Source of the DNA: a virus
Virus record (IMG/VR): IMGVR_UViG_3300031111_000001
Coordinates: 50,563 to 114,562 of that record
Strand: one strand, 5' to 3'
DNA length: 64,000 nt
Below the pieces are notes generated by a model, which saw only the letters and a program-made list of their open reading frames with translations, made no database searches and had not been told where the DNA came from. Both the position numbers and the translations under genes were made by a program. The first letter of the stretch is position 1. Each line of letters opens with the position of its first letter. This document shows, in pieces, positions 32,476 through 41,059 of this stretch.

Positions 32476-33535
32476 GGTTTTTTTCGACCTGAACAACCTC
32501 GCGCACCGGGTCTTCTTCGGCATGAAGGAGATCAAGGCGCAGGGGCCGTATCCTGAATATGCGCTGTGGCACTACATTATGTACACGCAGATCAACGACT
32601 TCCTCTCGACGGTGCCCGGCGATCTGTCCAAGGTGATCCTGGCCGTGGACGACCAGAGGAACTGGCGCAAGCTGATCTACCCGCCGTACAAGGCCGACAG
32701 GGCCGGGAAGCGTGCCGCCCAGGCAGAGCGCGATGTCAAGGCCGGGAAGCAGCCCGTGGACATGGAGAAGTTCTATGCGGAATACGAGAAGTTCATCGTG
32801 TACGCCCAGACATACCTCCCGTTCCACACCCTGCGCCAGAGATTTGCCGAGGCTGACGACATCATCGGCATCCTGGCCTTGCGGAACTCCGACACAGACC
32901 CTGGATGTACGTCGATTATCGTCAGCGCGGACGAGGATTATCTCCAGTGCTTCCGTAGCAGGAAGATGGGCCGTGGCCCCGTGTTGATCTTCGATCCCCT
33001 GAAGCGGCAGTACCGGGAGTGCGAGAACACCGAGCGGTTCCTTGAGGAGCGGTTCCTCATGGGCCAGAAGAAGGATAATATCTTCAACTGCCTGACACCC
33101 TCGACGTGGGATAAGATGTCCGAGCGGAAGGGTAGCAGGAAGCCCGCCTTCGGCGCGACGGCTGCTGAAAAGGCCCTGGCTGGCGCTCACCGGCTGCTCT
33201 GTCCGACGCACGATCCCAAGAACAGACGTGAACTGGTGTCCGAGTTCATGGACAAAAAGGCAGCGGTCAAAATCAAGCGCGACAAAGAAACCGGCAAGAT
33301 GGTGAAGCCCAACTTCTACCGGGGGTGGCGGCACCGCGTCAGACGCAACCGGCGTCTGATCGATCTTCGCCAGATTCCGCAGCCTCTGGTTGACGCGGTT
33401 CTGGCCCAGGATGCCGCCTATGCCGTACCCGGCCCGGAAATGCTGGAGGCGTACTTCGCCGCCTACAATTGGCCTTCTATTATCCCGCAACTTCAAACCA
33501 TCCAGCAGCGTTACGCTGGACTTTACAGGAGCTAA
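32465..33535 (+). CDS. 5'-3' exonuclease/RNase H-like (FEN family)
   Basis: 356 residues from the ATG at 32465. N-terminal FFDLNNLAHRVFFG with the first metal Asp; VILAVDDQRNWRKLIYPPYKADR matches the second conserved block (Asp and Arg/Lys) of T4 RNase H and T5/T7-type exonucleases; FAEADDIIGILA and IVSADEDYLQC carry the remaining acidic residues. It removes RNA primers and flaps. It lies 0.3 kb from the primase gene. Confidence 0.82.
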   Translation: MSCEVFFDLNNLAHRVFFGMKEIKAQGPYPEYALWHYIMYTQINDFLSTVPGDLSKVILAVDDQRNWRKLIYPPYKADRAGKRAAQAERDVKAGKQPVDMEKFYAEYEKFIVYAQTYLPFHTLRQRFAEADDIIGILALRNSDTDPGCTSIIVSADEDYLQCFRSRKMGRGPVLIFDPLKRQYRECENTERFLEERFLMGQKKDNIFNCLTPSTWDKMSERKGSRKPAFGATAAEKALAGAHRLLCPTHDPKNRRELVSEFMDKKAAVKIKRDKETGKMVKPNFYRGWRHRVRRNRRLIDLRQIPQPLVDAVLAQDAAYAVPGPEMLEAYFAAYNWPSIIPQLQTIQQRYAGLYRS

Positions 33536-33536
33536 C

Positions 33537-33833
33537 ATGGACCGTGAACAGTGTCGCAAAGAAGTGAGGGATGTCTGTGACAACCTCCACAAGGAAATCT
33601 GGACTTTTGGCCTTCAGCTTTCGGGCTGGATTTTTTGCATCATCATGGCAATCATCACGCTGATCACCGGCAAGTTCCTGCTGACTGTGGGTTTCGTTCT
33701 GGTCTGGATCATGTGGACTGTCAGCCTGAAGAAGTCCCTCACCGAACTGGCCGCGATCCCTGGCTGCAACAGGGACGGACGGCCCCGTTTCCTCTCCGGG
33801 GGTGATTCCACCTCCGGGGGTGGTTTCGCATAA
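33537..33833 (+). CDS. Small membrane protein with Gly-rich tail (98 aa)
   Basis: ATG at 33537. Charged N-terminus, two hydrophobic segments (about 26-45 and 48-65), and a tail ending TSGGGFA. The tail's coding DNA contains CCACCTCCGGGGGTGGT, repeated at 58231-58247 in another gene's end. Confidence 0.6.
   Translation: MDREQCRKEVRDVCDNLHKEIWTFGLQLSGWIFCIIMAIITLITGKFLLTVGFVLVWIMWTVSLKKSLTELAAIPGCNRDGRPRFLSGGDSTSGGGFA
33808..33824 (+). repeat. 17-bp repeat, copy 1
   Basis: CCACCTCCGGGGGTGGT, self-complementary ends (CCACC/GGTGG), in the 3' end of 33537-33833. The identical copy is at 58231-58247. Confidence 0.6.
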
Positions 33834-33850
33834 GGGAGGGTGGTGCCCTT

Positions 33851-34822
33851 ATGAGTGAATTCGTCGATTACCTCGACGAGAACTTCGGAATCCGCACGGT
33901 GGCCGGGGGTAAGCAAGTTCAGCTTACCTCCGGGCCGTGCCCTTTCTGCGGCGAGGATAGGCGCGATCTTCGGGTCTATTATGATCCGAGGTGTGAGGAT
34001 ATCCGTGCCCGGAGGGGGTTTTGCCACCATTGTGATGCCGGGTTTTCCGCAGTCGAGTTTGTGGCTGCTTTTGAGCAGTGTTCCATCAGGGAGGCCATCG
34101 CCATCCTTGGCGGGAACGAGGATGGCTTCAAACGCTCTCAGGAGGCCCAGGACGGCTCCGAAGAGTCTAAGATGATCTATCCCCCGCTTTTAGAAGTAGA
34201 AGCCGTCCCAGAGGCTCTGGAGTACTGCGAGAGTCGTGGAATCACCAGAGAGATCATCCGGCAGCAGGGCATCTACTTCGCGGAGCAAAATACACTGCGT
34301 CCTGACGGGAGGATAATGTGGTCGGCCAACCGGCTGATCTTTGTGATTTATGACCGGGCTGGGCAGCCCGTGGCTTGGCAGGGCCGGGATATCACCGGCT
34401 TGGCAAGACAGAAGTATCTCTTTCCAGATGGCTTCAAGAAGGCCGAGTATCTCTACAATATCCATCGGATAAAAAATCGACCAGAATATTTAATACTCGC
34501 CGAAGGCGTGATGGACTCCATTGGATGGATTCGGGCGGAATTGGATTCAGTTGTTTCCACGTTTGGAAAAACCATTTCTGGGGAGCAACGAAGGATTCTT
34601 GCGGAAGTAGCACCCAAGCGTCTCTATGTGGCCTGGGACAGTGACGCCCACTGGAGCAAATATGAACTGGTCGAGTCTGTGCGCCACCTCTACGAGGACA
34701 TCAGGATCATCGACCTGCATGATCAGGATGCAGACGAACTGACCAGAGAACAATTAAATACGGCCCTGCACGATGCAAAGCCGTATTCATGGGAAGATAA
34801 GGTGTTGGGCCAGTTGGCCTAG
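33851..34822 (+). CDS. DnaG-like primase
   Basis: 323 residues. N-terminal zinc finger CPFCG...CHHC (C30, C33, C58, C61), then an RNA-polymerase-like core and TOPRIM domain (YLILAEGVMDSI with the catalytic Glu, and YVAWDSDAHW for the DxD site). Shorter than bacterial DnaG (about 580) and without its helicase-binding C-terminus. Makes primers for DnaE and DnaB. Its end overlaps the end of the convergent gene 34819-35289 by 4 bases. Confidence 0.85.
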   Translation: MSEFVDYLDENFGIRTVAGGKQVQLTSGPCPFCGEDRRDLRVYYDPRCEDIRARRGFCHHCDAGFSAVEFVAAFEQCSIREAIAILGGNEDGFKRSQEAQDGSEESKMIYPPLLEVEAVPEALEYCESRGITREIIRQQGIYFAEQNTLRPDGRIMWSANRLIFVIYDRAGQPVAWQGRDITGLARQKYLFPDGFKKAEYLYNIHRIKNRPEYLILAEGVMDSIGWIRAELDSVVSTFGKTISGEQRRILAEVAPKRLYVAWDSDAHWSKYELVESVRHLYEDIRIIDLHDQDADELTREQLNTALHDAKPYSWEDKVLGQLA

Positions 34823-35289
34823 CAGCCCTTCGTGGACATCTTCAGTACCACGTCGAACAGGCCTTCAGTGTCCATGCGCTCCATCTTGTTGCCGAGGGCC
34901 TGTTCGACTTCGTCGATCATGGCTTCGGACCCCATGGGGCGCATGAGGCGCACATTGTACCACACATCGGGGTACAGTAGGGCTGTCGCCAGCATCAGGA
35001 AGTAGCCGGTGTGCAACTGATAATGCTGGGCGAACTTCTCCATTTCGTAGTTCGGAATCTTTACGGTTCCGCGCTCGACGCTGGAGATAAAAGACGGGTA
35101 GTCGTAGCCCATCTTTTTGGTCATTTGCCGCTGTGATAGCCCGGCAGGACCGCCGATGCGTTCACGACGTGCCGACAAGGCTGCACCAAGGGCGACCATG
35201 TTGTTTTCCACGATCTGCCGCAACTTCTTCTTGTCGTGCAAGATGTCGCGTTTCACGCTCATTTGGTTGGCTTGTTTCTTGGTGGTCAT
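34819..35289 (-). CDS. XRE-family HTH regulator
   Basis: 156 residues from the ATG at 35289, which overlaps the previous stop (ATGA). HTH: GLSQRQMTKKMGYDYPSFISSVERG, the typical XRE helix-turn-helix with the final recognition helix, followed by a helical C-terminal domain. Likely a transcription regulator; forms with 35286-35699 a two-gene minus-strand island inside a plus-strand region, perhaps controlling the rightward promoters. Confidence 0.75.
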   Translation of the reverse strand: MTTKKQANQMSVKRDILHDKKKLRQIVENNMVALGAALSARRERIGGPAGLSQRQMTKKMGYDYPSFISSVERGTVKIPNYEMEKFAQHYQLHTGYFLMLATALLYPDVWYNVRLMRPMGSEAMIDEVEQALGNKMERMDTEGLFDVVLKMSTKGC

Positions 35290-35699
35290 GACTTTTTGTC
35301 CTTGTTTTGTTCGCGAAGTTTTTTCCTGCGCTCCTTGCGGCAATCTGCACATTCTATGATTCGTTTTTTCTTGTGCTTGTTCTTCATTTGGAATGTGCGC
35401 GTTTCAAAGATGGTGCCGCAGTCGCATCGGACCTCTACCTTCCGGTCCCCAAGGTAGCGGAGGACTGTTAGTCTTCCGTACCGCTCTCCTTGGTTGACGC
35501 TAGGAGCAAGCCCCTTACCATCGGGGGCGAGGTTGTCAGTGAAGCGGCCAGTCTTGCATCCACAACTGGATACATTGCCTTGCTTCACATCTTCAGCGGC
35601 GACTATGAATACGTTGCCACAAGAGCAGCGGAACTGTCCTATGGTTTCGTTTTGCATGACCTCAAGGGTCAAGTCGCCATGTTGTTCGCCTATTTTCAT
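35286..35699 (-). CDS. Zinc-finger-like DNA-binding protein (137 aa)
   Basis: ATG at 35699, seven bases after AAAGGA; the upstream ATG at 35714 is less likely. Two similar Cys blocks: FRCSCGNVFIV...SSCGCK and VRCDCGTIFE...CADCRK, each with CxCG. This CxCG/SCGC pattern is common in phage homing-type or AP2-associated DNA-binding proteins. Basic C-terminus. First gene of the minus island. Confidence 0.55.
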   Translation of the reverse strand: MKIGEQHGDLTLEVMQNETIGQFRCSCGNVFIVAAEDVKQGNVSSCGCKTGRFTDNLAPDGKGLAPSVNQGERYGRLTVLRYLGDRKVEVRCDCGTIFETRTFQMKNKHKKKRIIECADCRKERRKKLREQNKDKKS

Positions 35700-35897
35700 T
35701 GCTTTTCCTTTCATTAAGTACTTACATACATTTGTCGTTCGATGTGAGTAAGCAATAGCTTACTTCGGAATTTGTGTCAATGTGTTTTTTGAACTTTTCT
35801 TACGGTTCACCGAAATTTTTTCCAATAAGGGTTTCTACAGATTGCGGGGAGACAACCCTGAAATCTTAGAAATTTTTATCGGAGGCCCAAAAAGACA

Positions 35898-35926
35898 TTG
35901 ACATCTTCCGGGGTGTAGCGTAGTCA
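35898..35926 (+). promoter_or_regulatory. Promoter TTGACA-N17-TAGTCA
   Basis: TTGACA 35898-35903, 17-base spacer, TAGTCA 35921-35926, followed by the CTTCGCAATC leader motif. Drives the CobT/CobS/sigma-like unit. The 35700-35954 gap otherwise holds AT-rich DNA, probably also the promoter for the minus island. Confidence 0.65.
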
Positions 35927-35954
35927 TATCACCTTCGCAATCACAGGAGTGGGC

Positions 35955-37883
35955 ATGAGTTTGGTTCTTGGTCTTGCACGGAAGCAGGCCCTCATAAATA
36001 TTACACAAGTTCTGTCGGAAACCGAAAACCTTCAGGTGACCTTCTCTGGAGGGGACGCCTACACGGACGGCAAGCGCATCAATATCCCCGCCATGCCCGA
36101 CGAGGCATGGTCCGATCTGGGGCTTTTTGTGCGGGCCAGAGGGTATTCTTATCATGAAGTGGGACACTGTCTATACACTGATTTTGATGTGTTTGATCGC
36201 CTACAGGGGACAGACTTGTTCGACATCGTGAACCTCTTTGAGGACATCCGCATTGAGCGGTCGATGGCCCAGCGATACCGGGGCGCAGCCGAATCCATGG
36301 AAGAGTTAATCAACCAGCTATATCCTCAATTGGATCAAGAGTCCATTTGGACCGCAGTTGGGGTTGAGGGGCGGCGTCAGGTCTGCGGCTATGACATTGA
36401 CGCACTCAGCTACAAGCAAGCCCTGGAGGATATCGCGCCGGGGTTGATTGCCGAAATTGGAGGGCTTGATAGCACGGAGGACGCGCTTCGCCTAGCAAAA
36501 AAGTATAAGGACTTGTTCAAAAATCCCCCGCAGTCAGGTTCCAAACAACAGGGAACCCCCAGCGCTTCCAGTGGTAACGGGCAAGGGGCCGAAGCGCAAG
36601 ACGCCGAAGCCAGCGGCAATACAGACCCAAATGGTAGGAAAAGTCAAGCCCAAAAAGCCGCCGAATCTCAGCAAGGCGATGGAAAAGACCAGAAGGGCAG
36701 TGCGGACAAACAAGGCGACAAAAAAGCGGAGGCCAAGCCCGGCCAGGGTGACAGCCAAGGGAAAGACGGCCAGGACCAATCCAAGGGCCAGGACGCGGAC
36801 AAACAGGGCAAGGGCCAGCAGTCCTGCCAAGGGAAAGACGGCAATCAGTCCTGTGGCAAAGACCAAACCGAATCCAAGGACGAACCCGGCAAGCGCGGGG
36901 CCGAACCAGAGTTCAACGAGTGGTGCGGGAGCTTCAGTGGCGGCGTGAAAAACGACAACAACGCCGTCCAGATCGCTGCCGAGCAGATCGCCGAAGCCGC
37001 CCGGATTGCCCGTGCCGCTGGGGAATACATCGTCTATTCTGAGGGATATGATAGGGTGGAATTGGTCAAGGAAGGCCCAACCATCCTTTTCGACGAACTG
37101 AAGGATGCCCTTGGCCCGCTGAACGTCCACCGCCAGAGAATCGTCAATCTCTTCCAGACGAAGACGGCGGCGCGCTGGCGACAAAACATCCCCGCCGGAA
37201 GAGTCAATTCCAGACGGCTGGCAGGGCTGCGCACCGGCAACCTGAACGTCTTCAAAACGAAGGTGAAATCGGACGAGATCGACACTGCCGTGACCTTCCT
37301 GATCGACTGTTCCGGCTCAATGCAAGGGGCCAAGGTGTACCGGGCCATGCAAGCGGCGGTCTTCTTTTTGGAAACGCTGGCATATTCTAAGGTGTCTTGT
37401 GAGGTGCTGGGATATACCACATTGGGCCTTAGAATCCCAGGCGCACCGGCAACACTTGGTGGCGGCATGGACTACGCCCGGCTAGAGTGCCTGCGGCATT
37501 ACATCTTCAAGAACTTTGACGAGCCGTACAGTGGCACTGTGCGGAGACGCCTTGCGGGCTACCAGCACATGAGAATGGGCCGGAACGGTGACGTTTGCTC
37601 CATAAGGTGGGCCTTGTCGCGCCTTGCTCCCCGCAAAGAACACCGCAAGGTATTGGTGGTTCTCTGTGACGGATTGCCGAATGTGGCCGGAAACCGAGCA
37701 ACACAGTACGATACGCTTAAAAAGATGAACAAGGAGGTTCATGAAAGATCGGGAATAGAGCTTGTTGGCATCGGTATAGGCAAAGACATCAGTCAGTTCT
37801 ACCCGAACTGCATCAACATCAAGAACAATGACAACATTGCGGAGGTCATTATGGGCCAAATCCGCAGGATACTTGCGGTCTAA
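35955..37883 (+). CDS. CobT-like VWA protein with HEVGH motif
   Basis: 642 residues from the ATG at 35955 (AGGAG five bases upstream). N-terminal domain holds YHEVGHCLYTDFD (66-78), a zinc-metallopeptidase-type HExxH; next a Gln/Lys/Gly/Asp-rich low-complexity linker (about 195-310) and a C-terminal VWA domain with MIDAS DCSGSMQG. This order is that of CobT-like proteins in phages. Paired with the AAA+ protein downstream as in CobT/CobS. Despite the name, phage pairs are not shown to make cobalamin; a chaperone or protease-like role is inferred. Confidence 0.8.
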   Translation: MSLVLGLARKQALINITQVLSETENLQVTFSGGDAYTDGKRINIPAMPDEAWSDLGLFVRARGYSYHEVGHCLYTDFDVFDRLQGTDLFDIVNLFEDIRIERSMAQRYRGAAESMEELINQLYPQLDQESIWTAVGVEGRRQVCGYDIDALSYKQALEDIAPGLIAEIGGLDSTEDALRLAKKYKDLFKNPPQSGSKQQGTPSASSGNGQGAEAQDAEASGNTDPNGRKSQAQKAAESQQGDGKDQKGSADKQGDKKAEAKPGQGDSQGKDGQDQSKGQDADKQGKGQQSCQGKDGNQSCGKDQTESKDEPGKRGAEPEFNEWCGSFSGGVKNDNNAVQIAAEQIAEAARIARAAGEYIVYSEGYDRVELVKEGPTILFDELKDALGPLNVHRQRIVNLFQTKTAARWRQNIPAGRVNSRRLAGLRTGNLNVFKTKVKSDEIDTAVTFLIDCSGSMQGAKVYRAMQAAVFFLETLAYSKVSCEVLGYTTLGLRIPGAPATLGGGMDYARLECLRHYIFKNFDEPYSGTVRRRLAGYQHMRMGRNGDVCSIRWALSRLAPRKEHRKVLVVLCDGLPNVAGNRATQYDTLKKMNKEVHERSGIELVGIGIGKDISQFYPNCINIKNNDNIAEVIMGQIRRILAV

Positions 37884-37931
37884 GTGTAGTAAAACCGAAC
37901 CACCATCGCAATCATTTTTCGGAGTACAACA

Positions 37932-39083
37932 ATGGATACGAAACGGATCAGGGAGGTCATTGAAAGTTCGCCTCAGTTCAATGGCCCGGAGGTCGTCTGC
38001 AAGGTCTGCGGGTTCAGCGGGCCGACGATCCTCCAGCATCTGCTTAACAATCATTGCGGGACACGACTGGAAGACTATGTCGAGCGGTTCCCGTCCGCGC
38101 CGCTGGCGACGGCAGAGGGCCGCAAGCAAATTACGGCCCTGCTGGACAAGATTGAGCGAGGCCAGCGCAGCTACAAAATCAAGGACACCTTTGGCTGCGA
38201 TATCTGCACCACCGGCACCGTGAAGACCGCCATGGGCCGCATCAAGCCGTGCAAGGCAACCCCGGCGCTGCTGCCGTACTACAAGTTCCGGCCCGACCTC
38301 TTGAAGGTGGTTTTGTTCGCCCTGGAGGAACCCCGCCAGAACCTCTATTTGTACGGCCCGAGTGGCGGCGGCAAGACCTCCGTGGTCGAACAAGTTTGTG
38401 CCCGGCTGAACCGTGGCGTGGTCCGCGTGAACCACGATTCAGATATTGGCCGCGCCGAGATTGTGGGCCAGTGGGTTCTGACCGGCAAGGACTCCATGAG
38501 CTTCGCCGAAGGGCTGCTGCCTATCGCCATGCGCAGCGGCTACGTCTACATCGCCGACGAGTTCGACGTGGTGGACCCGGCTATCGCCATGCTCTATCAG
38601 GCCGTCCTTGAAGGAAAGCCCTTGACCATTCTGGAAACTGCCGAGGTCATCGAGCCGCACCCTGAGTTCCGCTTCATCGCCACCGGCAACACCGCCGGGG
38701 CGGGGGACTTGACCGGGCTGCACCACGGCACCCGGCCCATGAACGAGGCCACCATGCAGCGGTTCACGCTTTTTGAGTGCGTGGACTATCCGACTGCCGT
38801 GGAAGAGTGCGACATTCTGGAAGGGGTCTGTGGGATGAATGATCCCACCTTGCGCCAGAAGATGGTCGAAGTCGGTAATTTGATCCGCAAAGCCTACAAA
38901 GAAGACAAGATCAGCGTCACGTTCTCCACGCGCATCCTGATCAACGTCGCTGACAAGCTGTTGGCCTTTGGTTCTTTGCGTCGGGCATACGAGCTTGCTT
39001 TGCTCAACCGCCTGAACGCCGTGGACGCCAAGACTGTGGAAGAAGCCATTAACGCTGTATGGGGGAGCGAAGCCAATGCCTAA
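37932..39083 (+). CDS. CobS/MoxR-like AAA+ ATPase with N-terminal zinc finger
   Basis: 383 residues. N-terminal C2H2-like finger VCKVCGFSG...LLNNHC (C23, C26, H36, H41) of MucR/Ros type, then an AAA+ core: Walker A GPSGGGKTS (142-150), Walker B VYIADEFDVV, sensor 1 FIATGNTAG and arginine finger region. MoxR-family ATPases remodel partners bearing VWA domains; the gene directly follows the CobT-like VWA gene. The added finger may bind DNA or a protein partner. Confidence 0.85.
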   Translation: MDTKRIREVIESSPQFNGPEVVCKVCGFSGPTILQHLLNNHCGTRLEDYVERFPSAPLATAEGRKQITALLDKIERGQRSYKIKDTFGCDICTTGTVKTAMGRIKPCKATPALLPYYKFRPDLLKVVLFALEEPRQNLYLYGPSGGGKTSVVEQVCARLNRGVVRVNHDSDIGRAEIVGQWVLTGKDSMSFAEGLLPIAMRSGYVYIADEFDVVDPAIAMLYQAVLEGKPLTILETAEVIEPHPEFRFIATGNTAGAGDLTGLHHGTRPMNEATMQRFTLFECVDYPTAVEECDILEGVCGMNDPTLRQKMVEVGNLIRKAYKEDKISVTFSTRILINVADKLLAFGSLRRAYELALLNRLNAVDAKTVEEAINAVWGSEANA

Positions 39084-39738
39084 GAACTGCACCATGATCA
39101 AAGACATGCCTGATACCGAAGTTCTGACTCTGGTAAAACGCTATGCCAGATACCACCACAACACCCACAGCAACTATCTTGGCCGTATGCAGTATGACGA
39201 TCTGCTTTCCTACATGCTGGAGGCTGTGTTCATGCTCTCCAAGAAGTATATGGAGGAGAACGAGGAGTTGCCCAATAAGAGCTTCATCGTGTCGGCTTTG
39301 AGCTACAGGGTTATTGATTTGGTGCGCGAGTACATCAAGCAGGACCGCCGGGAGTCTTTCGCCTGCGAGATTTACGTTGGCACCGACGATCCCGAGATTA
39401 TCTACGGCCTGATCGAGTGTGATCTCGACAGCAATATCCGGCTTATGGAACTGCTGCGGCATTTTGAAGGGCGCGAACTGCTGATCGTCAAGGAGATTTT
39501 GGCCCCCTCCGAGGCCGTGGCAGACTATTACGAGGCATATATGGCAAAGTTCCCGTCTTGTGACAGGGACGGCCTGGGCACCACTGACAGGGCCTTCAGG
39601 CACGCCTTGGGGGCCGTGTATGGGATCACGAAGAACGAGTTCTATTACGCCAAGAAAGGGATCAGGGAGAAGCTGCTGGCCCTACAAAGGGCCGACGAGC
39701 TTCCCAAAGACACACGGCGGTACACCCCGGCGGCGTAA
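39076..39738 (+). CDS. Sigma-factor-like protein (220 aa)
   Basis: ATG at 39076, overlapping the previous gene by 8 bases. The segment YDDLLSYMLEAVFMLSKKY then FIVSALSYRVIDLVREYIKQ resembles sigma70 region 2 helices, and a C-terminal helical part resembles a region 4-type HTH (AFRHALGAVYGITKNEFYYAKKGI). T4 gp55, a late sigma of 185 residues, is a functional parallel. A dedicated sigma could recognise the TCATCCAGACACG element or modify use of the right-arm promoters. Similarity is suggestive only. Confidence 0.45.
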   Translation: MPKNCTMIKDMPDTEVLTLVKRYARYHHNTHSNYLGRMQYDDLLSYMLEAVFMLSKKYMEENEELPNKSFIVSALSYRVIDLVREYIKQDRRESFACEIYVGTDDPEIIYGLIECDLDSNIRLMELLRHFEGRELLIVKEILAPSEAVADYYEAYMAKFPSCDRDGLGTTDRAFRHALGAVYGITKNEFYYAKKGIREKLLALQRADELPKDTRRYTPAA

Positions 39739-39761
39739 TTTCGAAAACTTGAAAAAAGTGC

Positions 39762-39790
39762 TTGACATTTTTGGCGGGCTTGTGTAGAAC
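39762..39790 (+). promoter_or_regulatory. Promoter TTGACA-N17-TAGAAC
   Basis: TTGACA 39762-39767, 17 bases, TAGAAC 39785-39790, followed by CTAACGCAACCG. Serves the DUF932-family gene. Confidence 0.75.
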
Positions 39791-39843
39791 CTTTCCTAAC
39801 GCAACCGGGGATCAACCCCGACACCCAAACCAAGGAGAATTCC

Positions 39844-40668
39844 ATGCACAGCCATCACGCCTACCGCAACCGCCCCGAGATCGCCCTGGACCGCATCGCC
39901 ATGAACCCGGCCTTCACCGCCGTGGCCCCGCACGCCAGCCGATCCGAGAAGTATCAGATGATCCCTACCATCGAGGTGGTCGAAGAAATGGTCAACAAGG
40001 GCTTCAAGCCCGTGGACGTTCAGGTCAGCGGCGTGCGCGACGTGGCCCGCCGTGGCTACCAGAAGCACATGGTCCGCTTCCGCAACCCGAACCTGACCAC
40101 GGGCGAAGAGGAACTGGACGTGGTCCTGATCAACAGCCATGACGGCACCACGGCCTACAAGGTCATGGCCGGTATCTACCGGCTGGTGTGCAGCAACGGC
40201 CTGATGGTCGGCACCGACATCTGCGGCTTCTCCGTCAAGCACATGGGCTTCAATCCGCAGGACGTGATCGACGCCAGCTTCAAGGTCGTCGATCAGGCCG
40301 AGGGCATCATGGCCCACGTCGCAGAATTCAAGGCCATCGAACTGGCCCCCGAAGAGCGTCTGGCTCTGGGCACCGCCGCCGGGCAGCTTCTGTACCCCGA
40401 CAACACCCGGCCCGACGCCCGTCAGTTGACCTACAGCCACCGCAACGTGGATCAGGACCACCTCTGGGGCGCGTACAACGCCATTCAGGAGAACTGGTCG
40501 AAGGGCCGCACCAACTACCGGGGCGGAAATGGCCGCTACCGCAAGAACCGCGCCCCCAAGGCCATCGACAAGCAGACCGGCCTGAACGCCGCCCTGTGGA
40601 CCCTGACCCAGCGCATGGCCGACATCAAGACCGGACGCCCGGTCCAGGCCGTCGAAACGGCGGCGTAG
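39844..40668 (+). CDS. DUF932-family protein
   Basis: 274 residues. Conserved features of the DUF932 family of phage and plasmid proteins: VNKGFKPVDVQVSGVRD, YQKHMVRFRNP, VLINSHDGTTAYKVMAGIYR and LVCSNGLMVGT. Function is unknown; the family is common in plasmids and large phages and is often strongly expressed early. The ribosome site is strong (AAGGAG) and a hairpin follows the gene. Confidence 0.8.
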   Translation: MHSHHAYRNRPEIALDRIAMNPAFTAVAPHASRSEKYQMIPTIEVVEEMVNKGFKPVDVQVSGVRDVARRGYQKHMVRFRNPNLTTGEEELDVVLINSHDGTTAYKVMAGIYRLVCSNGLMVGTDICGFSVKHMGFNPQDVIDASFKVVDQAEGIMAHVAEFKAIELAPEERLALGTAAGQLLYPDNTRPDARQLTYSHRNVDQDHLWGAYNAIQENWSKGRTNYRGGNGRYRKNRAPKAIDKQTGLNAALWTLTQRMADIKTGRPVQAVETAA

Positions 40669-40679
40669 GGCTCTTTATC

Positions 40680-40703
40680 GGGGCGAGGAGTGTTCCTCGC
40701 CCC
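40680..40703 (+). terminator. Hairpin after the DUF932 gene
   Basis: GGGGCGAGGA (40680-40689) pairs perfectly with TCCTCGCCCC (40694-40703), tetraloop GTGT. No T-run; likely 3' stabiliser or partial terminator. Confidence 0.5.
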
Positions 40704-40952
40704 ATCCCACAACAAGGAGCAGAGTAATGAGGTAGTGCTAATCCCTAACATCCATCCATCAGACACCCAATCAAGGTTTCATCCAGCAAAGGCCCGCTGA
40801 AACAACCACCAGTCGCCATAATGCAAGAGGTCTTAATGCATCCACCTTAGATACTTCGAATTTTTACTGAAAAGGAAAACAAAATACACCATGGCCCCGG
40901 AACGCCTGGATTGTTCCGGGGCCAACTTCACAAACAAAAAGTAAGAAACTGC
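40704..40952 (+). other. Non-coding stretch with 12-bp hairpin
   Basis: No credible gene. It ends in a perfect 12-bp hairpin, TGGCCCCGGAAC (40892-40903) with GTTCCGGGGCCA (40913-40924). Read leftward a T-rich run follows the hairpin; read rightward it does not. A 17-codon ATG frame covers the hairpin but is probably chance. Confidence 0.4.
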
Positions 40953-40981
40953 TTGACATTTCTTCCGGGTTCTTGTAGAAC
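40953..40981 (+). promoter_or_regulatory. Promoter TTGACA-N17-TAGAAC
   Basis: TTGACA 40953-40958, 17 bases, TAGAAC 40976-40981, then TCAACGCAACGAG. Serves the leader ORF and 41056-41505. Confidence 0.75.
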
Positions 40982-41020
40982 ATATCTCAACGCAACGAGA
41001 ACCCAAACGAGGAAAACACC

Positions 41021-41059
41021 ATGGCCGTCTACGAAAACGAACTGGAGTTCCCTGGATGA
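41021..41059 (+). CDS. Possible 12-residue leader peptide
   Basis: ATG at 41021 after GAGGAAAACACC, product MAVYENELEFPG, with its stop overlapping the next start (ATGA at 41056-41059). It may couple translation of the following gene. Confidence 0.35.
   Translation: MAVYENELEFPG

Noticed and set aside
35955-39083. True cobaltochelatase CobT/CobS linked to the cobalamin-like RNA
   Set aside because: No other cobalamin gene is present and phage CobT/CobS-like pairs are common without B12 synthesis; the link to module D is only by name.
40890-40943. 17-codon ORF over the 12-bp hairpin
   Set aside because: Its sequence is explained by the inverted repeat and it has no ribosome site.
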